A stretch of DNA of 64,000 bases from Streptomyces caelestis (GTDB lineage: Bacteria > Actinomycetota > Actinomycetes > Streptomycetales > Streptomycetaceae). The notes beneath the pieces were generated by a model. That model was not told the origin of the DNA and did not search any database. It saw only the letters and a list, made by a program, of their open reading frames with translations. Positions 44,488 to 53,076 of this stretch are shown here, in pieces (within the stretch, counting starts at the first letter, position 1; every line of letters begins with the position of its first letter). The stretch covers positions 2,976,001 to 3,040,000 of the forward strand of contig NZ_JACHNE010000001.1 of NCBI RefSeq assembly GCF_014205255.1. Reading direction: 5' to 3'. A program made the translations under genes and the position numbers.

Positions 44488-45030
44488 ATGATCGGCATGA
44501 GCACCCGCCACATCCTGCTGGGCCTGCTCGCCACGGGTCCGAGCCACGGCTACGACCTCAAGCGACGCCACGACGAACGCTTCCCGCAAGCCCGGCCGCT
44601 GGCCTACGGGCAGGTCTACACGACCCTCCAGCGCCTCGTCCGGGACGGGCTCGCCGCGGTCGAGGGCACCGACTCGGACGGCGGCCCGGAGCGGACGACG
44701 TACCGCGCCACGGACGAGGGGACGCGCGAACTGTCCCGGTGGGCCGGGGAGATCGCGCCGCCCGCGCCCTTCGTCGCGAACGAGATCTTCGCCAAGGTCG
44801 TGGTCGCGATCCTCTCGGGCGGCGACCCGGCCGCGTATCTGAGCGCCCAGCGCGCCGCCCACATGGAGCGGATGCGGGAGCTCACGGCGGTCAAGGCCGC
44901 CAAGGGCGCGGACCTCGCGACCGTGCTCTCGGCGGACTACGCCCTCAACCACCTCGACGCCGACCTCCGCTGGATGAGCACCACGGCGGCCCGGCTCACC
45001 ACCCTGACCGCGGAGGTCGACGCAGCATGA
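44488..45030 (+). CDS. PadR-family transcriptional regulator
   Basis: A 180-residue winged-helix repressor. The N-terminus (RHILLGLLATGPSHGYDLKRRHDE) and QVYTTLQRLVRDGLAAVEGTD are typical of PadR, and a Vir_C-like helical dimerisation domain follows. ATG at 44488 or 44497 may be used. It overlaps the downstream ABC gene (ATGA) and so probably controls the export operon it heads. Confidence 0.9.
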   Translation: MIGMSTRHILLGLLATGPSHGYDLKRRHDERFPQARPLAYGQVYTTLQRLVRDGLAAVEGTDSDGGPERTTYRATDEGTRELSRWAGEIAPPAPFVANEIFAKVVVAILSGGDPAAYLSAQRAAHMERMRELTAVKAAKGADLATVLSADYALNHLDADLRWMSTTAARLTTLTAEVDAA

Positions 45031-45713
45031 GCAGACCCGTGCCTCTTCTCTCGGCGAGCGGCCTCGCCAAAACGCACGGCAGGACACCCGCGCTGCGCGG
45101 CGCCTCGGTCGACCTGCACGGCGGCGAGATCCTCGCCGTGACCGGCGCGAGCGGCAGCGGGAAGTCCACGCTGCTGCACTGCCTGGCCGGGATCGTCCGG
45201 CCCGACGAGGGCTCGGTGTCGTACGACGGCCGGCGGCTGGAGGACCTGCCCGAGAAGCGGCTGAGCGAGCTGCGGCGGACCGAGTTCGGCGTGGTGTTCC
45301 AGTTCGGGCAGCTCATCCCCGAACTGACGGCCCTGGACAACGTCGCCCTGCCGTTGCTGCTGGCCGGCACCGACCGGGCCCGTGCCCGGGTCCGGGCCGG
45401 TGAGTGGCTGGAGCGGTTCGGCGTGCGCGGGCAGGAGGATCTGCGGCCGGGCGAGATGAGCGGCGGCCAGGCCCAGCGGACGGCACTGGCCCGGGCCCTG
45501 GTCACCGGCCCGAAGGTGGTCTTCGCCGACGAGCCGACGGGCGCCCTGGACTCGCTCGCCGCCGAGCAGGTCATGACGGCCCTGGTCCACACGGCCCGTG
45601 AGTCGGGCACGGCGGTCCTGCTCATCACCCATGACGCCCAGGTGGCGGCGTACGCGGACCGGGAGGTCCAACTGCGGGACGGCGTTGTGACGCCGCTGGG
45701 GGTGACGGCATGA
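45027..45713 (+). CDS. ABC transporter ATP-binding protein, LolD/MacB type
   Basis: ATPase of 228 residues that drives the FtsX-type permease next to it. Walker A is TGASGSGKSTLLH, Q-loop VVFQFGQLIPELTALDNV, signature MSGGQAQRTALAR and Walker B VVFADEPTGALDS. Coupled by ATGA to PadR upstream and by ATGA to the permease downstream. Such systems export lipoproteins or peptides or sense antimicrobial peptides; the substrate is unknown. Confidence 0.9.
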   Translation: MSRPVPLLSASGLAKTHGRTPALRGASVDLHGGEILAVTGASGSGKSTLLHCLAGIVRPDEGSVSYDGRRLEDLPEKRLSELRRTEFGVVFQFGQLIPELTALDNVALPLLLAGTDRARARVRAGEWLERFGVRGQEDLRPGEMSGGQAQRTALARALVTGPKVVFADEPTGALDSLAAEQVMTALVHTARESGTAVLLITHDAQVAAYADREVQLRDGVVTPLGVTA

Positions 45714-47065
45714 ACTCCCTGCGTTCCGATCTGCGCCTGGCCTGGGAGCTCACCCGTGGTTCCGATCGACGCGAGTGGTGGCGGGTCGCGCTGACGGCGA
45801 CGGGCGCCGCGCTCGCGACGGGGTTCGCGCTGGCCGCCGTCGCCCTGGCCGCGCTGCGGGGAAGCTACCGGGTGCCCCTCGCCGCGGGCCTGCTGAACGA
45901 GCCCGGCACGCGGGCCGGCGTGATCGTCGGCCTGCTGCTCCTGCTCGTGCCCGTGCTGGGGTTCCTCGGCCAGTGCGCCCGGATCGGCGCCGTGCACCGC
46001 GACCGGCGGCTGGCCGGGTTGCGGCTGGCCGGGGCGACGCCCTGGCAGGTGCGGCGGATCGCCGCGCTGGAGACCGGGCTGGCCTGTCTGCTGGGCTCGG
46101 CGGCCGCCACCCTCCTCGCCGTGCTGGTCCTGCTGCGCCAGTGGGACCGGCCGACCATCCTGGCCTGGGTGGGGATCGTCCTGGTCGCCGTCGCCGTACC
46201 GGTGCTGGGCGCGGCGGCGGGCGCACTGGCGCTGCGCCGGATCGTGGCCTCCCCGCTCGGCTGGGTGCGCCGGGTCGGGTCGCGCGGCGGACGGGGACCC
46301 GGACTGCTGTTCCTGGCCGGGGTCCTGCTCGTCGCGGTGCTGGCGCTGCTGACCGTGGCCACCACGTCCCCAGCAGCCTCCAACCGGCCGAACGGCGGGG
46401 TGCCGCTGCAGCTGATGGGCGTGGTTCTCGCGGTCGGAGCGGGCGCGGTCTGGCTCTCCGGGGCCACCGCGAAGGCGACCGGGCGGATCCTCGCGCCCCG
46501 GGCCCGGTCGGCGGCGACCCTGATCGCGGCGGAACGGCTGCGCGACGACCCCTGGTCGGCCGCCCGCACGCATGCGGCGGTGCTCCTGGTGACGCTCGTC
46601 GGGACCGGCTTCATGGGTGTCCGGCAGGTGCTGAGCGACACGGTGCGCAGCTCACCGAACCTGTACATGTCCGCGTCCTACTACGCCACCGGTCTCGACC
46701 TCACGGGCGCCGCCGTCGTCGTCGCCTTCGCGATCACGCTGTCGGGCCTCGCCGTCGGCACCGCCGAGTCCCTGGCCACCCGCCGCCGGGGCCTGGCCGC
46801 GCAGGCCGCCGCCGGGGTGCCGCACACGGTGCTCGGCCGGGCCCTGCTGCTGGAGACCGCGCTGCCCCTCGCCCCCGCCGTACTGCTCGCGGGCCTCGGC
46901 GGGACGGCCATCGGCGCGTGGTACGCCCTGCTCCTCAACCGCCCGGTGCCCTGGGCGATCGCCCTGGTGCCCGTCGCCGTCTACGCCGCCTGCCTGCTGG
47001 CCGCGGCCACCTCACTGCCCCTGCTGCGCCGCTCGGTACGCCCGGGGGAGCTGCGGTACGCGTAG
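45710..47065 (+). CDS. FtsX-family ABC permease
   Basis: A 451-residue membrane protein with about eight hydrophobic segments and two FtsX blocks (RDRRLAGLRLAGATPWQVRR about residues 95-114, and a second near TRRRGLAAQAAAGVPHTVLG). It forms the transport partner of the preceding ATPase. A possible hairpin follows. Confidence 0.87.
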   Translation: MNSLRSDLRLAWELTRGSDRREWWRVALTATGAALATGFALAAVALAALRGSYRVPLAAGLLNEPGTRAGVIVGLLLLLVPVLGFLGQCARIGAVHRDRRLAGLRLAGATPWQVRRIAALETGLACLLGSAAATLLAVLVLLRQWDRPTILAWVGIVLVAVAVPVLGAAAGALALRRIVASPLGWVRRVGSRGGRGPGLLFLAGVLLVAVLALLTVATTSPAASNRPNGGVPLQLMGVVLAVGAGAVWLSGATAKATGRILAPRARSAATLIAAERLRDDPWSAARTHAAVLLVTLVGTGFMGVRQVLSDTVRSSPNLYMSASYYATGLDLTGAAVVVAFAITLSGLAVGTAESLATRRRGLAAQAAAGVPHTVLGRALLLETALPLAPAVLLAGLGGTAIGAWYALLLNRPVPWAIALVPVAVYAACLLAAATSLPLLRRSVRPGELRYA

Positions 47066-47082
47066 GCGCCCTCCACAGGGCG

Positions 47083-47119
47083 GGCCGGCCCGGGGGAACG
47101 GGGGTTCACCGGGCCGGTC
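47083..47119. terminator. terminator candidate between convergent genes
   Basis: GGCCGGCCCGG and CCGGGCCGGTC form an 11-bp stem with one wobble and a 15-base loop. There is no T run. Confidence 0.45.
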
Positions 47120-47177
47120 GGCCGGCCGCACGCGGCAATGACGAACATCACGCGGCAATACGAAAGCCCGGATCCTC

Positions 47178-47714
47178 TCAGGCGGAAATGCCGTCGATCC
47201 GGGCCAATGCGTCGTCCGCGCCGTACGGCTGCAAGTACGGCAGCCAGCGCGGGTCCCGATGGCCGGTCCCGATGATGCGCCAGGCCAGGCCGGTGGGCGG
47301 GGCGGGTTTGTGGCGCAGCCGCCAGCCGATCTCGAAGAGGTGCCGGTCGGCCTTCACGTGGTTGCAGCGGCGGCAGGACGCCACCACGTTGTCCCAGACG
47401 TGTTTGCCCCCGCGGCTGCGCGGGATGACGTGGTCGACGCTGGTTGCGACGCCACCGCAGTACATGCACCGGCCCCCGTCACGGGCGAACAGCGCCCGGC
47501 GGGTCAGAGGAACGGGCCCCCGATAGGGAACCCGGACGAATCGCTTGAGCCGGACCACGCTGGGTGCGGGGACTGTGACGGTCGCGCTGTGCATGAAGGC
47601 GCCGGACTCCTCGAGGCATACGGCCTTGTTCTCGAGGACGAGGACGAGCGCGCGGCGGAGCGGTACGACGCCGAGTGGCTCGTACGACGCGTTGAGGACC
47701 AGGACGTGCGGCAC
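47178..47714 (-). CDS. HNH endonuclease
   Basis: A 178-residue protein conserved in actinobacteria. The N-terminus reads PHVLVLNASYEPLGVVPLRR, and the nuclease domain at about 95-150 reads GGRCMYCGGVATSVDHVIPR then GGKHVWDNVVASCRRCNHVK, with two CxxC zinc pairs and the HNH residues. GGAGG precedes the GTG start. Family members are widespread and their biological role is unclear. Confidence 0.88.
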   Translation of the reverse strand: MPHVLVLNASYEPLGVVPLRRALVLVLENKAVCLEESGAFMHSATVTVPAPSVVRLKRFVRVPYRGPVPLTRRALFARDGGRCMYCGGVATSVDHVIPRSRGGKHVWDNVVASCRRCNHVKADRHLFEIGWRLRHKPAPPTGLAWRIIGTGHRDPRWLPYLQPYGADDALARIDGISA

Positions 47715-48026
47715 GGATGCCTCCTTGGACGCCGGCGGCGCGTGGCTCGCGCCGGGACGATTCGTAGCCAGTCTCCCCTCATGCCTGGTGAAAGCGCCAC
47801 CATGTCCCCGTAACGGGCTGGGAGTGTTTTCGACCACATCTGATTCATCCCCCGGATCATGGCCTGTTCAAGCCCAGGTGAGCACGGTCTCTCCTTCACA
47901 CATCCTGCCGAAGCACACACAATGCCCCGTTAGTGTGGTGGTTCTGCCCCCGCGGTGACCCAGTCGTGACCTCGACCCCCTGAACCACCGCACCGGGGCG
48001 GACCGCTGTACTTGGAGGTACCTGCC

Positions 48027-49130
48027 GTGTCCCTGTCCGCTGTCCTGCTCGCCGCCGGCCCGTCGCCGTCGCCGACCCCCTCGGATACGGAGACTCCGAG
48101 AGTGCCCTCGCTCCAGGACGCCCAGGAGAGCGCGACGAACGCCGCCGGCTGGGTCGAGCAGAACTGGTCGACGTGGCTCGCCATCGGCCTGAGGGTCCTG
48201 CTCATCGTGGTGATAGCGGCGGTGCTGAGGTTCGTCGTCCGGCGTGCGATCACCAAGCTGATTGACCGCATGAACCGGAGCGGCCAGTCCGTGGACGGCT
48301 CCGGGCTCGGCGGGCTGCTGGTCAACGTCGAGCGCCGCCGCCAGCGCTCGCAGGCGATCGGCTCGGTGCTGCGCTCGGTGGCGTCGTTCCTGATCATGGG
48401 CACGGCCGCGCTGATGATCCTGGGCACCTTCCAGATCAACCTGGCCCCGCTGCTGGCCTCCGCCGGTGTCGCGGGCGTGGCGATCGGCTTCGGCGCCCGC
48501 AACCTGGTCACGGATTTCCTCTCCGGCGTCTTCATGATCCTGGAGGACCAGTACGGCGTCGGCGACACGATCGACGCGGGCGTCGCCTCCGGCGAGGTGA
48601 TCGAGGTGGGCCTGCGCGTGACCAAGCTGCGCGGCGACGGCGGCGAGATCTGGTACGTCCGCAACGGCGAGGTCAAGCGCATCGGCAACCTCTCCCAGGG
48701 CTGGGCCACGGCCAACGTCGACGTCACGGTCCACGCCGGCGAGGACCTGGACAAGGTCAAGGCCACCCTGGACGAGGTCGCCGAGAAGATGGGCGCCGAG
48801 GAGCCCTGGAACGAGCTGCTGTGGGGCCCGATCGAGGTCCTCGGCCTGGACAGCGTCCTGCTGGACTCCATGGTCGTGCGCGTCACGGCCAAGACCATGC
48901 CCGGCAAGTCCCTGACCGTGGAGCGCGAACTGCGCTGGCGCATCAAGCGGGCCTTCGACGCGGCGGACATCCGGATCGTCGGCGGGGCCACGGCCCCGGT
49001 CGAGGAGACGCCCGCCGACCCGACGGCGGGGATGGCGCCCCCGTCGGCGTACGCGAACTCGGCGTCCCCGCAGTCGGCGGCGGCGTCCCCGCTCACGCCC
49101 GCCGCACCGCCGACGAGCACGACGAAGTAG
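48027..49130 (+). CDS. MscS-family mechanosensitive channel
   Basis: Releases solutes on hypo-osmotic shock. The 367-residue protein has a short extracellular N-terminus, three transmembrane helices and the Gly/Ala-rich pore helix (LLASAGVAGVAIGFGARNLV then TDFLSGVFMILEDQYGVGDT, about residues 145-185). The cytoplasmic beta domain follows and the tail is Pro/Ala/Ser-rich. The GTG at 48027 has GGAGG eight bases upstream. A perfect 19-bp hairpin follows the stop. Confidence 0.9.
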   Translation: MSLSAVLLAAGPSPSPTPSDTETPRVPSLQDAQESATNAAGWVEQNWSTWLAIGLRVLLIVVIAAVLRFVVRRAITKLIDRMNRSGQSVDGSGLGGLLVNVERRRQRSQAIGSVLRSVASFLIMGTAALMILGTFQINLAPLLASAGVAGVAIGFGARNLVTDFLSGVFMILEDQYGVGDTIDAGVASGEVIEVGLRVTKLRGDGGEIWYVRNGEVKRIGNLSQGWATANVDVTVHAGEDLDKVKATLDEVAEKMGAEEPWNELLWGPIEVLGLDSVLLDSMVVRVTAKTMPGKSLTVERELRWRIKRAFDAADIRIVGGATAPVEETPADPTAGMAPPSAYANSASPQSAAASPLTPAAPPTSTTK

Positions 49131-49140
49131 GCAGCCGTCC

Positions 49141-49182
49141 CGAAAAGGGCGGCACCCGGAAGGCCGGGTGCCGCCCTTTTCG
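49141..49182. terminator. perfect 19-bp terminator after the MscS gene
   Basis: CGAAAAGGGCGGCACCCGG pairs fully with its complement around AAGG, with TTTT inside the descending arm. It marks the end of the intact core gene block. Confidence 0.9.
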
Positions 49183-49282
49183 CATGCCCGGGTCACTCCT
49201 GCACTGCCTGAACCGCCCCTCCTGTCGACGCTCGCGCGGCGCCGGGCTTTCCTTCCTCCCCACCGATAGGAAACTTTCCTGA

Positions 49283-49426
49283 CAGCGAGAGAACGACGTC
49301 AATCTGGTCGCCCTCGCCGAACAGCGGCTCGGCGCGGCCCGGGACCACACGGACTTCGTGCTGCTGTGGAACCAGGAGGGCCTGGGCGCCGCCCTGGTCC
49401 TCGGCGGCCGCAGCTCAACGGCATGA
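49283..49426 (+). pseudogene. ROK-family regulator fragment
   Basis: The frame reads ENDVNLVALAEQRLGAARDH then FVLLWNQEGLGAALVLGGR, the core of a ROK transcriptional repressor (compare NDVNLAALAE and LVLGGRL). It has no start codon or DNA-binding domain and stops shortly after the glycine motif. The GGAAACTTTCC-like region before it is still recognisable as control or coding remains. In S. coelicolor the gene beyond an MscS-type channel is, as I recall, the ROK repressor csnR, which suggests this is its remnant. Confidence 0.6.
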
Positions 49427-49572
49427 TCACCGACTTGCCGGCCGACCGGGCACCCAAGGCGGCCCCTCAGGTGGTCACGGCCGGCCCTGTCCTCGGGGCG
49501 GCGCTGCTGGGGCTGGACAGGATGGGAGCGAGGGAAGGTGCGCAGGGGCGGCTGCGGGCGTACTTCGGGGGG
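49411..49572 (+). pseudogene. C-terminal fragment of a BadF/BadG-type sugar (GlcNAc) kinase
   Basis: The frame reads ADRAPKAAPQVVTAGPVLGA then LLGLDRMGAREGAQGRLRAYFG, a typical C-terminus of BadF-type N-acetylglucosamine kinases (GPVLGAALLGLD). It begins directly where the ROK fragment ends but in another frame. Together they look like the two ends of an operon joined by a deletion. Confidence 0.5.
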
Positions 49573-49681
49573 GATCGGGGCATGGGTGAGGCCTGCCCAC
49601 GAGACCGGCCGGGGCGGTGCCGAAAAGTGGAACGTGGACAGCCGCAGGCAACAGAACACGCGAGGGCGCATACTAGGTGCA

Positions 49682-49903
49682 ATGACAAAGCCTGCTGCAC
49701 CTAAGCGCCATCTGCCCACCAGCCCCTTCAAGGCCCCGGTCATCCCGGCCCCGAAGCACTTCTCCGTGGGCGACCAGGTCACACACGACATGTACGGCCT
49801 CGGCCGGGTCATCAGCATCGAGGACGGGATCGCGGTCCTCGTGGACTTCGGCTCGGCCCAGAAGCGGATCCTGAGCCCGTACGCCAAGATGACCAAGCTC
49901 TAA
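49682..49903 (+). CDS. Small CarD-like/SH3-fold protein
   Basis: A 73-residue protein with HFSVGDQVTHDMYGLGRVIS then VDFGSAQKRILSPYAKM, the pattern of a CarD/RNA-polymerase-interacting SH3-like domain (GD-V-H--YG-G-V). The N-terminal 25 residues are Pro/Lys-rich. ATG at 49682 has AGGTG just upstream. It looks intact and conserved in streptomycetes. A role in transcription or nucleic-acid binding is inferred from the fold only. Confidence 0.7.
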   Translation: MTKPAAPKRHLPTSPFKAPVIPAPKHFSVGDQVTHDMYGLGRVISIEDGIAVLVDFGSAQKRILSPYAKMTKL

Positions 49904-49969
49904 CACCGCTGTGCCCGGTCACGGCACACCAGGCCCCTCCCGGGGCTTGGCACCAGAAGGAGACCTCTC

Positions 49970-50125
49970 ATCGATCTGACCTCGCTCTTCTCCGCCCCGG
50001 AAGGGGCACCCCGCTCCACCGCCACGGCATCACCGCCTCCGGCCACGAACCCCTTCCAGGCCCCGGACTTCGGAGAGGACGACGGCGCCACCACGCCGGA
50101 GCCACTCAACGGCGACTGGCACTGA
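49970..50125 (+). pseudogene. Small frame with an excellent ribosome site but ATC in place of the start codon
   Basis: AAGGAG at 49957-49962 is followed at a normal distance by ATC, then an open frame of 51 codons (DLTSLFSAPEGAPRSTATAS, later NPFQAPDFGEDDGA) to a stop at 50123. No ATG, GTG or TTG lies in frame upstream. Either a start codon was lost by one base change or ATC is used at low efficiency. Product family not recognised. Confidence 0.4.
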
Positions 50126-50220
50126 CTTGAGCCCGCCCCTGGGCCGCCGTGGGCTTGACCGGCGGCCCGGCACAGCGCGGAGACGGCTTTACGTGCCCGC
50201 GTCTCGCTTCGCTGCAAGGC
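50125..50220 (-). pseudogene. Integrase C-terminal remnant 1
   Basis: Leftward translation gives RSETRARKAVSALCRAAGQA, matching the post-catalytic tail of actinomycete tyrosine recombinases and the corresponding part of the larger fragment at 53869-54345 (SSEPRTRKAISAMYRAAGHA). The catalytic tyrosine and everything before it are missing. Confidence 0.65.
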
Positions 50221-50362
50221 GTGACCTGCACGCAGGGGCACGGAGCGTGGACCCTGGGTCACTGAGCCCTGGGTAATGACCCGCACACCTCCCCCGTGCC
50301 GACCGACTGCCGTCACGAGTGGGGCTGGGACGAAGTGACGGGCGAGTCGTTACGGTGACCGC

Positions 50363-50818
50363 ATGACACCCGACTCCCCCTCATCCGCAGACATCGCGTC
50401 GATGTCCAGGGCAGAGTTCGCCTTTCCCGGCTCACTGCGCGACAAGCTCGTGGCAGCGATCCTCGACGGTTCCAAGACCTCCACAACAGGGCTCGTCGTC
50501 GCCTACGAGCATCAGGGAGAGCCCTTGCCGGACGTCGGGACGCGTTCGGTCGTCGTCGACTCGGACGATCATCCGGTCGCGATCATCGAGGTGACCAGCG
50601 TGCGCGTCCTCCCGCTGGCGCACGTGGATCTTGACCACGTTGTGGACGAGGGAGAGGGGTACACCAGCCTGGCCGCGTGGCGGGAAGGTCACGAGCGGTT
50701 CTGGCACAGCAAGGAGATGCGTGAGGCCTTGGACGACCCCGACTTCACCGTGGACGACACGACGCCGGCGGTTCTGGAGCGCTTCCGCCTCATCACCGAT
50801 CTTCGCCTCGCCGATTGA
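50363..50818 (+). CDS. ASCH-domain protein
   Basis: A 151-residue protein with the ASCH (PUA-like, RNA-binding) pattern: KLVAAILDGSKTSTTGLVVA near residue 30, VVDSDDHPVAIIEVTSVRVLP in the middle and EGYTSLAAWREGHERFW toward the end. ASCH proteins bind or process RNA or modified nucleosides; YqfB is an amidohydrolase of this fold. It is intact among broken genes. Start at 50363 fits GGTGA upstream, though Met14 (50402) is also possible. Confidence 0.75.
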   Translation: MTPDSPSSADIASMSRAEFAFPGSLRDKLVAAILDGSKTSTTGLVVAYEHQGEPLPDVGTRSVVVDSDDHPVAIIEVTSVRVLPLAHVDLDHVVDEGEGYTSLAAWREGHERFWHSKEMREALDDPDFTVDDTTPAVLERFRLITDLRLAD

Positions 50819-50881
50819 CCATGCGCCTGGTGGAGGCTGCGCAGCCGCGCCCGGAGCTGGTGGGAGTCCTCCGTTTCGCAG

Positions 50882-51420
50882 ATGACTGGAGCTCCCACGC
50901 TTGTGCAGCCCAAGCCCAGAAAGTGCGTCCTCTTCGATGTCGACGGCACGTTGCTCGACGCCTTGGACAACCAGCGCCGGGTCTGGGCAACTTGGGCGGG
51001 GCGATACGGACTGGACGCGGCAGAGGTCTACCGGGTGGCGCTGCGGACGCGGCCGGTGGAGACCTTCACGTAGGTGGCTCCGGACCAGGACCCAAGGGAG
51101 TGCCTGGCGGCGCTGCGCGAACTGGAGGACGAGGACGTCCGCTCCGGTGTCTACGCGGTGACGCCCCACACCGTCATGCCGGCCCGCAGCCCTGCTTCGA
51201 CTCCGGACGGGGCGTCCTCGATGACCAGGCAGTCCTCGGGCCGGGCGCCGAGCTGCTCGGCGGCCGGCAGGTAGGGCGCGGGCGAGGGTTCGCCTTCCTC
51301 CACTGCGGCCGCGTCCACGATGATGCGCGGGATCGGCAGACCGGTTCGAGTAAAGCGCCCGCGCACCCGGTGAACACCACAGCTGCGGTGGCCGGAGTGC
51401 ACCGACACTTCGCGAGCCTG
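50882..51420 (+). pseudogene. HAD hydrolase gene broken by a stop codon and a ~260-bp inversion
   Basis: The + strand encodes the N-terminal half: VLFDVDGTLLDALDNQRRVW (HAD motif I) then LRTRPVETFT, a TAG stop at 51071 where CAG would be expected, and in the same frame VAPDQDPRECLAALRELEDE. From about 51155 to 51413 the gene continues on the opposite strand: VHSGHRSC, RTGLPIPRIIVDAAAVEEGE, AAEQLGARPEDCLVIEDAPS and GVEAGLRAGMTVWGVTA (motifs II-IV). Both halves are recognisable but can no longer be read together. Confidence 0.75.
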
Positions 51421-51729
51421 CGCGAAGCGGTCCCCGACATCCTCGTCTTCGCCCAGCCGGAGGGGCAGCCGGAGCGGGATGATCACGTTGCGGCTGATGT
51501 GATCACGGCGTCGGAGTCGCCCTGGACAGCCCCGTTTGACGAGGAAGCCGAGGAGCTTCCCCGATGGTTGGCAGAGGGGTACTACCACGGACTGGTTCTT
51601 CCGAGGGGCGCGCACAGAAGCGTCCGCGCCGGATGGACGAACGACTACCGAGCCGCGTTTCGGCCCGCCGCGCGACACGGTGACCGAACTCCTGAAGCGG
51701 GTGTCGTAGACCATGCGAGAGGCCCCTGA
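51421..51729 (+). other. Open frame of uncertain status
   Basis: A frame with GC-rich third positions reads PDILVFAQPEGQPERDDHVA and ADVITASESPWTAPFDEEAE, ending GVVDHARGP at 51729. It has no convincing start (a GTG at 51370 lies inside the inverted HAD segment). It may be the tail of another broken gene. No family recognised. Confidence 0.3.
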
Positions 51730-51761
51730 TGAGCTCAGGCCGCTCGGCGGACAATGGCGCC

Positions 51762-52181
51762 ATGACGTTGACGATTTGGGTCGATGACTGGCAGATCCAG
51801 TGCTGCGGACAGAGCTTCGCACCAGGGGATGTCGTCTCCTGGACGCTGCTGGAGGTCGATCCGGAGGATTACGCCGACGTCGTTGGCAGCGAACGTGCGG
51901 ATGAGATCGACTTCCGCGAGGAGCATCACGGCCAGGGGGAAGGGCACGCACCCATCTCGCTGGAGGTGGTGTCGATCACCGAGGTGCACTGCCGTTACGG
52001 GGTACCCCCGGGCGCTACGGACAAGGTGAACCACCCCGTTCCGGGCACGACCGTGCTGGTTCCGGTCAAGGAGGCGGACGGGTGGGCGAAGGCCAGGCCG
52101 GACGTTGGCTTCGCGGGCTATCTGGTGACGGCCTGGCGTGCCACAGGCGGGCCGGAGGGTGTGGCTGCTCGCAGTCGATGA
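51762..52181 (+). CDS. Streptomyces hypothetical protein (DUF6578-like)
   Basis: A 139-residue acidic cytoplasmic protein. It begins MTLTIWVDDWQIQCCGQSFA and continues GDVVSWTLLEVDPEDYADVV; a later block is ISLEVVSITEVHCRYGV. The opening matches, as I recall, a streptomycete family of unknown function (DUF6578). It appears intact. No operon partner. Confidence 0.65.
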   Translation: MTLTIWVDDWQIQCCGQSFAPGDVVSWTLLEVDPEDYADVVGSERADEIDFREEHHGQGEGHAPISLEVVSITEVHCRYGVPPGATDKVNHPVPGTTVLVPVKEADGWAKARPDVGFAGYLVTAWRATGGPEGVAARSR

Positions 52182-52613
52182 AGGAGCCGGCGGGACAGGC
52201 TTCCTGCCCGGTCGCTGTACAGCAGCTCCGTACCGCAGCCCCGGCAATCGACCCCGTCCGGTGGCGTCCCTCCGGGGCATCGGGACGGCCGGTATGACCG
52301 TCGCTGACCGACCCGGCCAGAGCTACGAACCAGGTGATGCCCACGCGAGAGGGGATGGTGCGCGGTCGGCTCTGGCAGGTCATCCGCTGGCCATCGACGA
52401 AGCCCGGCCGTCGGTTAGGTCCCGGACGATTCTCCGGTCCGCCCCCAGACAGGCCGGGGATGCAACCATTCCCTTCAGAGCTGGAGCCCCCGGAAGCCGA
52501 CCGCACGCTTGGGACCCTAAAGGCCGGCACTGACATTGATGCTGATACTCGGGTTCCGGTGGTCGTGCCCCGGGCACTGACTGACGTCCTGCTGGGCTGT
52601 CTTCGCGCCGGAC
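52182..52613. other. 432-bp stretch without a recognisable gene
   Basis: Short open frames exist on both strands but none shows family motifs or a ribosome site. It lies between small hypothetical genes in the decayed strip and is probably remnant DNA. Confidence 0.5.
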
Positions 52614-52874
52614 GTGGTGCAGCTGGCCGTCATGGCTCTGGAGACCTACGCCGGGCCAGATGAGACGCGGGTTCATCAGGCCGCCATCAGGCTCAGCGCA
52701 GGGGAGCTTCACCCCCTGGCCCGCTGGTTGAACGAGGCCGAGCGAGAACTGGAGACCTTCCGCCGGTACGCCGGCGAGCCCACGGACGTGTCCCCCGAAT
52801 CACACCGGTTCGCGGTCGAGTTCATCAACGCGCTGATGGACAAGGATGTCCCCAAGCCGCCGGGGCCGCGGTAG
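52614..52874 (+). CDS. Small hypothetical protein
   Basis: An 86-residue mainly helical protein: VQLAVMALETYAGPDETRVH, RLSAGELHPLARWLNEAERE and SHRFAVEFINALMDKDVPKP. Third positions are GC-rich as in real genes. The GTG start has no clear ribosome site and a stop lies shortly upstream in frame. No function recognised. Confidence 0.45.
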   Translation: MVQLAVMALETYAGPDETRVHQAAIRLSAGELHPLARWLNEAERELETFRRYAGEPTDVSPESHRFAVEFINALMDKDVPKPPGPR

Positions 52875-52950
52875 GCAGCGTGCCAGAGCCGTGCCAGACA
52901 GTGCGGGGAACCAAGGGGAACAGCGGTCAGTCACCCAGCGTCTGGACGAT

Positions 52951-52990
52951 CACGTAATTCCCCAGGGCTAACTTCACGTAATTCCCCAGG
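52951..52990. repeat. Repeated CACGTAATTCCCCAGG, likely IS21-type terminal sequence
   Basis: The 16-base unit occurs at 52951-52966 and 52975-52990 (24-base period). Such repeats are typical of IS21-family ends in Streptomyces, and an IstB remnant lies 570 bases to the right. Confidence 0.55.
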
Positions 52991-53076
52991 CCGTCCGCCC
53001 TCGCAGCGGCTTCGGTGTTCAGACGGCAGTGTTGCGCCTCGGGAACCAGCGAAGGCAGCTGATCGTCTTCCCGGAC

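Noticed and set aside
50815..51729. A continuous 304-codon + strand frame across the HAD region
   Set aside because: It is out of frame with the HAD N-terminus and opposite to the inverted half; only its last third has coding-like third positions.
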